A stretch of DNA of 5,367 nt, from assembly GCA_937902865.1 (NCBI GenBank), contig CALFNJ010000212.1:1-5367 (forward strand), written 5' to 3'. The notes below the pieces were generated by a model. That model saw nothing but the letters and a program-made list of their open reading frames with translations. It was not told the origin of the DNA and did no database searches. The number at the start of each line of letters is the position of its first letter. The stretch's first letter is position 1. The DNA comes from an uncultured Opitutaceae bacterium (GTDB lineage: Bacteria; Verrucomicrobiota; Verrucomicrobiia; Opitutales; Opitutaceae). Positions 1 through 5,318 of this stretch are shown here, piece after piece. The translations under genes were made by a program, and so were the position numbers.

Positions 1-889
1 GATCTCGCCAATCCGGCAGCGGCATCTCGGTCAGCCCCCGGTCAAGCGCCTGGAAGAATTCCGGCTGACCCACATCGACTTCGCCGGGATCGCCGGCCAG
101 CCCGATCTCGCGAGCATACCGCTGCCAGTCGAAATGGGGCGTGAGCGCCTGCCGGGCGGCCAGGTCCAGCTTGTGGTAGTTCGCCACCGGATCGCGCAAC
201 GCCACATTGGTGCGGGAGCCTTGCGCGAGCGCAGTTTCCAGGCGCATCACCGCCTGCGCCTCGTTGCGGGCTGCATCCGGGGCATCTCCCGCCAGGATGA
301 AAATCCGCTCCACGTGAGCGACGTACTGCGCGCGCAGCTCCACGGATTTCGCATCCGTGCGCACGTAGTAATCCCGGTCCGGCAGCCCCAGCCCGCTCTG
401 TCCGGCCGCCGCGATCATCCGGGTGCTGTCCTTCGGGTCCTGCTCGGAGGTGAAATAGAATCCCGGATAAATCCCGTAGCGATGCAGATGCGCGATGACC
501 GCCTGTACGTCCGCCGCATCCTTGATCGCCGCAATCCGCGCCAGCGGCGGCTGCAAGGGCATGAGGCCCGCCGCGCCGATGGCCGCCTCGTCCATCCCGC
601 TCGCATAAAAATCCCCCGCGAGCTGCTGGTTCCGGTCGCGCTGCGTCGCCGCCGCGGCCCGCTCGAGCAGGGAGCGCAGCACGTCCTTGTTGCGGTCGTC
701 GACTTCGTTGAACGCGCCCCAGCGCGAGAACGCGGGTGGGATCGGATTCCGCTTTTGCCAGCCGCCGATCGCGTACTGGTAGAAGTCATCCTGCGGTTTG
801 ACGCTGAGGTCGAAATTCGCCGGATCGATCTCACCGCGTGCGCTCGCGGCGAGCAGCAATCCCGCGAGGGCGAGAAAAACGGGGCGCAT
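1..889 (-). CDS. M13 family zinc metallopeptidase (neprilysin/PepO-like), N-terminal part, cut by the window edge
   Basis: I translated this by hand from the ATG at 889; the frame stays open for 296 codons to the window edge. Residues 1-19 look like a secretion signal: basic start, hydrophobic core LALAGLLLAASA, and likely cleavage after ASA (17) or ARG (19). The mature part carries the hallmarks of the M13 N-terminal domain: DFYQYAIGGW (35-44), a following NPIP..FSRWGAFNE stretch (48-62), FYASGMD (94-100) and GLGLPDRDYY (166-175). Family members are usually around 650-700 residues, so more than half is missing, including the catalytic HExxH and ExxxD zinc motifs; activity cannot be judged here. 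By family it should be an exported endopeptidase that cuts oligopeptides. The start is uncertain: a GTG at 910, seven codons upstream in frame, has GAGG five bases before it (916-919), while the ATG has no Shine-Dalgarno. A large inverted repeat (941-1054) lies just upstream. Family assignment is strong; the exact N-terminus is not. Confidence 0.9.
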   Translation of the reverse strand, partial: MRPVFLALAGLLLAASARGEIDPANFDLSVKPQDDFYQYAIGGWQKRNPIPPAFSRWGAFNEVDDRNKDVLRSLLERAAAATQRDRNQQLAGDFYASGMDEAAIGAAGLMPLQPPLARIAAIKDAADVQAVIAHLHRYGIYPGFYFTSEQDPKDSTRMIAAAGQSGLGLPDRDYYVRTDAKSVELRAQYVAHVERIFILAGDAPDAARNEAQAVMRLETALAQGSRTNVALRDPVANYHKLDLAARQALTPHFDWQRYAREIGLAGDPGEVDVGQPEFFQALDRGLTEMPLPDWRD

Positions 890-940
890 GCGGCGAGCTT
901 CGCGAAACACTTTCGCCTCGCAAGAGCGATCGGGGCGGCG

Positions 941-1054
941 GTGGAAGGTGGAACGCGTTGACCCCAACGCGTTGTTCGAGTCCGTCCGCGCTGCAGTGTC
1001 TTCACGCCGGCCGCGTCGCTCCGCGCGTTGGGGTCAACGCGCTCCACCCTCGAC
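941..1054. repeat. Large inverted repeat, BIME-like (GTGG-headed pair)
   Basis: The arm at 941-971 is the reverse complement of 1024-1054 over 31 bases with three mismatches; the inner 24 bases (948-971 against 1024-1047) differ once. Each arm contains its own hairpin, CGCGTTG-ACCC-CAACGCG, preceded by GTGG and two bases. The two units face each other across a 52-base spacer. This is the layout of paired REP units (BIME). It sits between the end of the rhamnose gene and the start of the peptidase gene, 51 bases before the peptidase ATG. Short ORFs can be read through it, but I see no coding signal. The inverted repeat is directly visible; its class is inferred. Confidence 0.85.
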
Positions 1055-1089
1055 TACAAAAGGAAAGGGCGTCCTTGCGGACGCCCTTT
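1055..1089 (-). terminator. Intrinsic terminator of the rhamnose aldolase/dehydrogenase gene
   Basis: Read on the minus strand there is a perfect 11-bp stem, AAAGGGCGTCC (1079-1089 region) paired with GGACGCCCTTT (1064-1074 region), closed by a four-base loop at 1075-1078. It is followed by CCTTTTG, so the U-rich run is TTTCCTTTT. It lies about 57 bases past the stop codon at 1146, the right place to end that transcript. Its core, CCTTGCGGACGCCC on the plus strand, recurs in the repeat pair at 5108-5182, so this may be a repeat unit serving as a terminator. Confidence 0.8.
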
Positions 1090-1101
1090 CAGAGAAACAT
1101 C

Positions 1102-1122
1102 GGGCGGGTCAGAAACCCGCCC
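1102..1122. repeat. Palindrome of the GGGCGGGT family
   Basis: GGGCGGGT (1102-1109) and ACCCGCCC (1115-1122) form a perfect 8-bp stem around a five-base loop. The same core occurs in the 27-base palindrome at 5030-5056. Here the GTAG/CTAC ends are lost (CATC before, TGCC after). It lies between the stop codon of the rhamnose gene and the terminator hairpin, so it is transcribed with that mRNA and could also form a 3'-end structure. Confidence 0.7.
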
Positions 1123-1145
1123 TGCCGAAACTGCGTTGCGAAAAC

Positions 1146-3338
1146 TCAGCGCAGGAAGGCGTCGTGCAGGCCGCCGTCGACCGCGACCACCTGGCCGCAG
1201 GTCTTGCTCAGACGGTCGCTGACCAGAAGGAAATACGCCTCGGCCTGGTCGGCCGGGGTGATCGGCATCTTGGTCAGGGTCCGGTCCGCATAGAACTGGG
1301 CCAGCTTGTTGACCAGTGAAGCCGTCTCCTCCTTTTCGCTGTAGGGAATCTTGTACTTCGCCAGCGAGCCGATAACGCGGTCGCGCGGGAACATCGCGCT
1401 GCCCTGCACCACGGTCGCCGGAGCAACGCCGTTCACGCGCACGAGCGGAGCCAGCTCGATCGCCAGCTCGCCGATCAGGTGATTCGCCGCCGCCTTCGAC
1501 GTGTCGTAGGCGATCGAGCCCTTCTTCGCCACGGTCGCGTTCGCGGAGGTGGTCAGCACGTAGGTGCCCTTCAGGCCCTGCTCACGCCAGGTCTTCGCCG
1601 CCTCGTCGCCGACGAGGTAGCCGCCCATGACGTTGATCGCGAAGGTCAGCGTCCACTTGTCGTCGGGAATGTGGCCGGTGGTGTCGGTCGGCACGAAAAT
1701 GCCGGCCGTGAGGCAGATCGAGTCGAAGCCGCCGTAGGCGAGCGCGACGTCATCCAGCATGCGCCGGATGCTCGGGCGTTCCGTGATATTCCCAGCGAGG
1801 CCGACGGCGGGACCACAGGCCGAAAGGCCGGTGCCGGCGACGCCGATACCCACGCCATATTTGTCGGTGATCTCCTTCGCCGTGGCCTTGGCCGCAGCCT
1901 CGTTGACGTCGACGCAGACGATGTGCGCGCCTTCCTTCACGAGGCGGAACGCCGTCTCCTTGCCGATGCCCGAGCCAGCGCCGATCACGATCACGACCTG
2001 GCGAGCGAGTTCCTTCTCGGCGGGCATGCGCTTCAGCTTCGCTTCTTCCAGCAGCCAGTACTCGATGTCGAAGGCTTCCTGCTGGGGCAGCGCGATGTAC
2101 TTGTCGATCGCTTCGGCGCCGCGCATGACCTCGACCGCGCAGTTGTAGAATTCAGCCGTGACGCGGGACTCGGACTTGTCCTTGCCCCACGCGATCATAC
2201 CGAGGCCGGGGATGAGCACGACTGTCGGATTCGGGTCGCGCATCGCCGGGGAGTTCGGGTGTTTGCACTTCGCGTAGTAGTCCGCGTAGTCCTTGCGGTA
2301 GGCCTTGAGGCCGTCCGCGAGCTTCCGCTTCAGCGTGCCGGCGTTCTCGACCTGCGGATTCCAATCGACGTAGAGCGGCTTGATCTTGGTGCGCAGGAAA
2401 TGGTCCGGGCAGGAAGTGCCGAGCTCGGCCAGGCGTGCGGCATCCTTCGAGTTCACGAAGCGGAGGATCTTTTCGTCGTCCTGCACCGTGCCGATGAAGC
2501 GCTTCTGCTGGGAAACCTGTCCACGCAGCCAGGGCAGGATCGCGGCGAGCGCCGTGCGACGGGCATCGGGTTCGAGCGTCTGGTACTTCGGTCCGCCGAA
2601 GGCCGTGGCGTCGCCGCCCTTTGCGGCGTATTTCTGCTCGATGTACTCCGAGGCGCGCTCGATGAAATTGAGCGTATCGGTGTAGCATTGCTTCTCATCG
2701 TCCGCCCAGGAGATGAAGCCGTGCTGGCCCATCATGATGGCGCGAACCTTGGAATTCTTCTTCTCGATCTTCTGCATCGCCAGGCCGAGCTCGAAGCCCG
2801 GGCGCATCCACGGCACGTAGGCCATCTGGCCGCCGAAGATTTCCTTCGTCAGCTTCTCGCAGCGGGCGGAGGCCGCGATTGCGATGATCGCGTTCGGGTG
2901 CATGTGGTCGACATGCTTGCCCGGCAGGAACGAGTGCAGCGGCGTGTCGATCGAGGACGCGCGCGGGTTGAGATTGAAGGTGGTGTGGAAATACATCCCC
3001 ACCATGTCGTCTTCCGCGGCCGACTTCAGGCCCTTGTCCTTGCGGGCGGCATAGACCTTCTGCAGCGCGATCAGCTTGTCCTGGTAGAGCGACGAGAAAT
3101 TCTCGCGGGTGCTCGTGCGGAGGTCACCGCCGGAGCCCTTGACCCAGAGGACCTCGGTCTTGCCGCCGGTCAGCGGATCCTTCTCGACGATCTTGGCGGA
3201 CGTGTTGCCGCCGCCGGTGTTGGTGATGCGCTGGTCGCTGCCCAGCAGATTGGAACGATAGATCAAACGCCCGACCGGATCGAGCGACTTGGCCTTGGCG
3301 TCATCCCAAAGGAAATTCACATAGCGGTAGGTTTTCAT
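1146..3338 (-). CDS. rhaD: Bifunctional rhamnulose-1-phosphate aldolase / short-chain dehydrogenase
   Basis: This 730-residue cytoplasmic protein has two enzymes in one chain. The N-terminal class II aldolase domain (about 20-420) shows TGGGNTSAK (41-49), VKGSGGDL (66-73), the likely zinc pair in HVDHMHPN (H145, H147) and a third likely ligand, H206, in GQHGF. It should split L-rhamnulose-1-phosphate into dihydroxyacetone phosphate and L-lactaldehyde. The C-terminal SDR domain (about 445-730) has the nucleotide loop GAGSGIG (453-459), D477 after the second strand (suggesting NAD(H)), TAG (544-546), N569 and the catalytic set S598, Y611, K615 (YDTSK). It is expected to convert the lactaldehyde, to lactate by NAD-dependent oxidation in characterised relatives (also named RhaEW); reduction to propanediol is not excluded. 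Both active sites look intact and length fits the fusion family. The start fits the family N-terminus, but no Shine-Dalgarno precedes it: the leader reads CCTCC then T8. A terminator follows at 1055-1089. No other rhamnose gene is in view. The symbol is used loosely, since E. coli RhaD is aldolase only. Confidence 0.93.
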   Translation of the reverse strand: MKTYRYVNFLWDDAKAKSLDPVGRLIYRSNLLGSDQRITNTGGGNTSAKIVEKDPLTGGKTEVLWVKGSGGDLRTSTRENFSSLYQDKLIALQKVYAARKDKGLKSAAEDDMVGMYFHTTFNLNPRASSIDTPLHSFLPGKHVDHMHPNAIIAIAASARCEKLTKEIFGGQMAYVPWMRPGFELGLAMQKIEKKNSKVRAIMMGQHGFISWADDEKQCYTDTLNFIERASEYIEQKYAAKGGDATAFGGPKYQTLEPDARRTALAAILPWLRGQVSQQKRFIGTVQDDEKILRFVNSKDAARLAELGTSCPDHFLRTKIKPLYVDWNPQVENAGTLKRKLADGLKAYRKDYADYYAKCKHPNSPAMRDPNPTVVLIPGLGMIAWGKDKSESRVTAEFYNCAVEVMRGAEAIDKYIALPQQEAFDIEYWLLEEAKLKRMPAEKELARQVVIVIGAGSGIGKETAFRLVKEGAHIVCVDVNEAAAKATAKEITDKYGVGIGVAGTGLSACGPAVGLAGNITERPSIRRMLDDVALAYGGFDSICLTAGIFVPTDTTGHIPDDKWTLTFAINVMGGYLVGDEAAKTWREQGLKGTYVLTTSANATVAKKGSIAYDTSKAAANHLIGELAIELAPLVRVNGVAPATVVQGSAMFPRDRVIGSLAKYKIPYSEKEETASLVNKLAQFYADRTLTKMPITPADQAEAYFLLVSDRLSKTCGQVVAVDGGLHDAFLR

Positions 3339-3420
3339 GAAAAAAAAGGAGGACCGTGCACGGCACAGTCCAACTCAGAGGAAATGACATCCGACCTCCG
3401 CCGCAAATCCAACTCTTAAT

Positions 3421-3465
3421 CCCTGGTAGGTCAGCGACAGACCTCAAATTTTACAGGGGAGACCT
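3421..3465 (-). promoter_or_regulatory. Candidate operator upstream of the rhamnose gene
   Basis: The inverted repeat AGGTC (3428-3432) / GACCT (3440-3444) is separated by seven bases, with outer arms CCCTG (3421-3425) and CAGGG (3454-3458). AGACCT occurs at 3439-3444 and again at 3460-3465, exactly 21 bases apart, which is two helical turns. The cluster lies roughly 85-125 bases before the ATG at 3338, where a sugar-responsive regulator could bind. On the minus strand TAAAAT at 3448-3453 could be a -10 box, but no convincing -35 partner was found. The symmetry is real; its function is a guess. Confidence 0.3.
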
Positions 3466-3523
3466 GCCTTTGTGAGTCATGGTGGCACGCAAACATCAGC
3501 GCGCCGGGCTCCCCGCGGTCAGA

Positions 3524-3551
3524 GTCGGCCAAGTTCTCGACTTGAGCCGAC
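3524..3551 (-). terminator. Hairpin downstream of the small hypothetical gene, possible terminator
   Basis: Bases 3524-3529 pair with 3546-3551 and 3530-3534 with 3540-3544, giving an 11-bp stem with one bulged A (3545) and a five-base loop. It begins about 49 bases after the stop codon at 3600, which suits a transcript end, but no T-run follows on the minus strand. It may instead be a processing or attenuation structure in the leader of the rhamnose gene. Confidence 0.35.
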
Positions 3552-3599
3552 AGTTCAAGACCCAGCCTCCAAGCCAGAAGAGAGCCAACGCCACTGAGC

Positions 3600-3815
3600 T
3601 CAGTCGTCGTTCGTCGCAGCGGTATCGACGCTCTCGATCTGATTGATCCGAACGCACTCCACCCGATCTCGCTCTCCTGAGATGATCAGATAGGTCTCCG
3701 AACGTGAGAGAGCCACGAAATCCGGATGGGGAATATCGAACACCCGACCGCTGACCATGTGCAGGACGAACCGCTCCGAGCCGTGGAGCAGGTCCTTTAT
3801 TTTTTCCAAGGTCAT
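3600..3815 (-). CDS. Small conserved hypothetical protein (DGR/HPDF type)
   Basis: This is a 71-residue soluble protein of unknown function. It starts with a short amphipathic segment, MTLEKIKDLL (1-10), then a beta-rich body with SGRVFDIPHPDFVALS (22-37), a hydrophobic strand YLII (42-45) and an acidic tail. The pattern of a short helix, then xDGRxFxxPHPDFxAxS, then a hydrophobic strand resembles small hypothetical proteins I associate with Verrucomicrobiota and Planctomycetota; here the DGR is SGR. I chose the ATG at 3815 because the pattern begins there. An in-frame GTG at 3863 would add 16 residues without such resemblance. Neither start has a Shine-Dalgarno sequence. It stands alone: 139 bases separate it from the oxidoreductase stop upstream, and 261 bases with a hairpin lie before the rhamnose gene. 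No catalytic motif or membrane segment is visible. Confidence 0.72.
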   Translation of the reverse strand: MTLEKIKDLLHGSERFVLHMVSGRVFDIPHPDFVALSRSETYLIISGERDRVECVRINQIESVDTAATNDD

Positions 3816-3932
3816 GGCGGGAAAATTGGAGTCAGGGTTTCGGAAGGCAATTTCGGCGTTCACCGGAAGAAACGCGCTTTTACCGAAAATCCTTCAACCC
3901 TCTGGCCGAAAGCCCCGCGATCGCCCACCCTT

Positions 3933-3960
3933 GTTACTTGTTACCTGAAACCTGTTACTT
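3933..3960. repeat. Heptanucleotide tandem repeat, four units
   Basis: Four consecutive 7-base units read GTTACTT, GTTACCT, GAAACCT and GTTACTT. The last one carries the stop codon (3955-3957, minus strand) of the quinone oxidoreductase gene, so the array starts at its 3' end and continues into the short gap before the next gene. On the minus strand the unit is RRGTAAC, which supplies TAA in a fixed phase. Confidence 0.75.
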
Positions 3961-4935
3961 CCCCTCACCCACCACCAGCAGGACCTTGCCCGTGGTTTTT
4001 CTTCCCTCGAGGGCCCGATGCGCCTCCGCCGCCTGGGCCAGCGGGAAAGTCGCGCCGATACGGACGCTTAGCTTGCCCGCCTTCAACCACGCGAAGAGTT
4101 CCCCGGCGCGCGCCTGCAGTTCTTCCGGCGTCGCGGTGTAGTGTCCGAGCGTGGGCCGGGTGATGAACAAAGATCCCTTTTGCGAGAGCAGCAGCGGCGC
4201 GAATGCCGGCACCGGTCCGCTGGAATTGCCGAAGGTCACCATCGTCCCGCGCGGGCGGAGGCTGTCGATGCTGCCGGCGAAGGTGTCCTTGCCCACCGAG
4301 TCGTACACGACGTCCACTCCGCGTCCGCTGGTGAACCGGCGCGCCGCCGCCGTAAAATCTTCCTTGGTGTAAAGACACACCTCGTCCGCTCCCGCCGCCC
4401 GCGCGAGCTTCGCCTTCTCCTCCGTGCCGACCGTTCCCAGCACGCGCGCGCCGCGCAGCTTTGCGATCTGGACGAGCAAAAGGCCCACGCCGCCCGCCGC
4501 CGCATGCACCAGCGCGGTGTCGCCCGACTTCAGTGGAAACGTATCGCAGGCCAGATAATGCGCCGTCATGCCCTGCAGCAAAAGCGCCGCCGCCGTGCGC
4601 GTCTCGATTCCGTCCGGCACCCGCACGAGTTGAGCCGTCGCCACAAGCGCCTCGGCCGCATACGCCCCCGCAACCTTGGCGGACGCCACCCGATCCCCGA
4701 CGCGAAACCCTTCCACACCCGCGCCAATCGCGGTCACGACGCCGGCCGCTTCCGAGCCCAGCGTGTGCGGCAGCGTCACGGGATAGAGCCCGGCACGCTG
4801 ATAGGTGTCGATGTAGTTGATCCCCGCCGCCTCGATCCGGATGCGGACTTCACCCGCTCCGGGGGTTGGCAGCGGAATCTCCTCCTGCCGCAGCTTCTCC
4901 GGACCGCCAGTTTCGTGAATACGGATCGCCTGCAT
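3955..4935 (-). CDS. qor: NADPH:quinone oxidoreductase, zinc-independent MDR family (Qor-type)
   Basis: This 326-residue protein matches E. coli Qor (327 residues) along its whole length by recalled comparison. It is a cytoplasmic enzyme that moves electrons from NADPH to quinones, or reduces enones and aldehydes in related members. The N-terminal GroES-like domain shows GINYIDTYQRAGLYP (38-52) and LGSEAAG (59-65), lacking the cysteine/histidine zinc set of alcohol dehydrogenases. The Rossmann domain has HAAAGGVG (144-151) followed by GTVGT (167-171). YDSVG (211-215), FGNSSG (235-240) and QKGSLFITRP (252-261) are typical Qor segments. The chain is complete with no frameshift. The ATG at 4935 fits the family N-terminus, but the bases before it (CTACCTCTTAAGTC) contain no Shine-Dalgarno. 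It appears to be transcribed alone: a repeat-filled gap with a terminator lies upstream, and a 139-base gap lies downstream. The exact substrate cannot be told from sequence. Confidence 0.92.
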   Translation of the reverse strand: MQAIRIHETGGPEKLRQEEIPLPTPGAGEVRIRIEAAGINYIDTYQRAGLYPVTLPHTLGSEAAGVVTAIGAGVEGFRVGDRVASAKVAGAYAAEALVATAQLVRVPDGIETRTAAALLLQGMTAHYLACDTFPLKSGDTALVHAAAGGVGLLLVQIAKLRGARVLGTVGTEEKAKLARAAGADEVCLYTKEDFTAAARRFTSGRGVDVVYDSVGKDTFAGSIDSLRPRGTMVTFGNSSGPVPAFAPLLLSQKGSLFITRPTLGHYTATPEELQARAGELFAWLKAGKLSVRIGATFPLAQAAEAHRALEGRKTTGKVLLVVGEGK

Positions 4936-5029
4936 GACTTAAGAGGTAGCGGCGACGTGGATGGGGTCAAACCCACCAACACCTTCCGCCTGAGAAAGCT
5001 GAAATCACCACTTACTTTCCCACGTTATC

Positions 5030-5056
5030 GTAGGGCGGGTCTGAGACCCGCCCTAC
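5030..5056. repeat. Perfect 27-base palindrome with GTAG/CTAC ends
   Basis: GTAGGGCGGGTCT (5030-5042) and its exact reverse complement (5044-5056) surround a single central G. The GGGCGGGT/ACCCGCCC core recurs at 1102-1122. The GTAG head followed by a GC-rich hairpin resembles REP elements. It is too symmetric to infer direction. It lies about 95 bases upstream of the oxidoreductase ATG. Confidence 0.8.
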
Positions 5057-5077
5057 TTCGCGTCATCGGATGTTTCG

Positions 5078-5093
5078 CACGGAGACACGGAGA
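5078..5093. repeat. Octamer tandem repeat, CACGGAGA x2
   Basis: Two perfect adjacent copies of CACGGAGA. A related octamer array in the opposite orientation lies at 5213-5236, so the two arrays bracket the inverted repeat pair at 5108-5182. ACGGAGACACGGAG-type strings are, to my recollection, common in intergenic DNA of several bacterial phyla. Confidence 0.6.
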
Positions 5094-5107
5094 TCGAGGG
5101 ATCTGAG

Positions 5108-5182
5108 GTAGGGGCGTTCCTTGCGGACGCCCGCGATCGTTGCCGAGGAACCGAGCCGGGCGTCCGCAAGGAACGCCCCTAC
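5108..5182. repeat. Inverted repeat pair with GTAG heads (BIME-like)
   Basis: The 26-base arm at 5108-5133 is the exact reverse complement of 5157-5182, with a 23-base spacer. Each unit starts with GTAG and then folds on itself: GGGCG(T)TCC-TTGC-GGACGCCC, a stem with one bulged T. A GTAG head, a hairpin with a small imperfection and pairing in opposite orientation match the description of REP units and BIMEs mobilised by TnpA_REP (RAYT) transposases. No such transposase is in the window. The core also forms the terminator at 1055-1089. Confidence 0.88.
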
Positions 5183-5212
5183 ATTCGGAGGTTTTATCAG
5201 GTCCGGGTCTTC

Positions 5213-5236
5213 TCTGCGCTTCTGCGCCTCTGCGCG
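5213..5236. repeat. Octamer tandem repeat, TCTGCGCN x3
   Basis: Three adjacent units read TCTGCGCT, TCTGCGCC and TCTGCGCG. Their reverse complements (NGCGCAGA) share the xxCGxAGA pattern with the CACGGAGA copies at 5078-5093, making an inverted pair of arrays about 120 bases apart around the repeat pair at 5108-5182. Confidence 0.6.
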
Positions 5237-5254
5237 AGACGTCCGCCTCGTCCG

Positions 5255-5286
5255 GTGAAAACGAAACAGCCGCCTCACGGCGGCTG
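5255..5286 (-). terminator. Strong intrinsic terminator of the gene at the right edge
   Basis: On the minus strand a perfect 8-bp GC-rich stem, CAGCCGCC with GGCGGCTG (5279-5286 and 5267-5274), closes on a four-base loop and is followed directly by TTTCGTTTTC. It begins 32 bases after the TAA at 5319. The stem is preceded by GTAG (5287-5290), the same head seen on the repeat elements nearby. Confidence 0.88.
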
Positions 5287-5318
5287 CTACAAAACAGGAA
5301 AGGAAAATGAGAGGCGGC

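Larger units (their letters stand above)
4936..5318. other. Gene-free intergenic stretch rich in palindromes and short tandem repeats
   Basis: This stretch lies between the unidentified gene at the right edge and the quinone oxidoreductase gene. It contains no credible coding region on either strand; open frames running through it cross the repeats and lack family resemblance. Starting from the right it holds the terminator (5255-5286), an octamer array (5213-5236), an inverted repeat pair (5108-5182), a second octamer array (5078-5093) and a perfect palindrome (5030-5056). The remaining 94 bases (4936-5029) should hold the oxidoreductase promoter. TTGACC is present there on the minus strand at about 4972-4977, but no -10 at proper spacing was found. 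Confidence 0.7.

Noticed and set aside
134..961. 275-codon plus-strand open frame and the overlapping minus-strand frame 415-1047
   Set aside because: Both are out-of-frame shadows of the M13 peptidase gene, which runs off the left edge. Their translations are arginine-rich and unlike any family, while the 889 frame shows clear M13 motifs.
941..1182. CRISPR array
   Set aside because: The repeats are inverted and differ from one another; there are no regularly spaced direct repeats with unique spacers and no cas gene.
798..1319. Short plus-strand ORFs across the inverted repeat and terminator
   Set aside because: They consist of translated repeat sequence and antisense gene ends, with no protein-family resemblance.
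1479..3419. 646-codon plus-strand open frame opposite the rhamnose gene
   Set aside because: It is antisense to a complete, well-recognised enzyme gene. High GC with strong third-position bias removes stops in the opposite frame, and its translation is Arg/Val/Leu/Asp-rich with no recognisable domain.
3347..3420. AAGGAGG on the plus strand, as a ribosome site for a plus-strand gene
   Set aside because: The nearest GTG is only two bases away and opens a short frame of about 38 codons with no recognisable content; the string is the complement of the CCTCC/T8 leader of the minus-strand gene.
3917..3924. GCGATCGC octamer (HIP1-like palindrome)
   Set aside because: A single occurrence in GC-rich DNA is expected by chance; HIP1 is meaningful only when highly repeated.
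4141..5106. 321-codon plus-strand open frame
   Set aside because: It is antisense to the quinone oxidoreductase gene and runs on into the palindromic repeats; no domain is recognisable.
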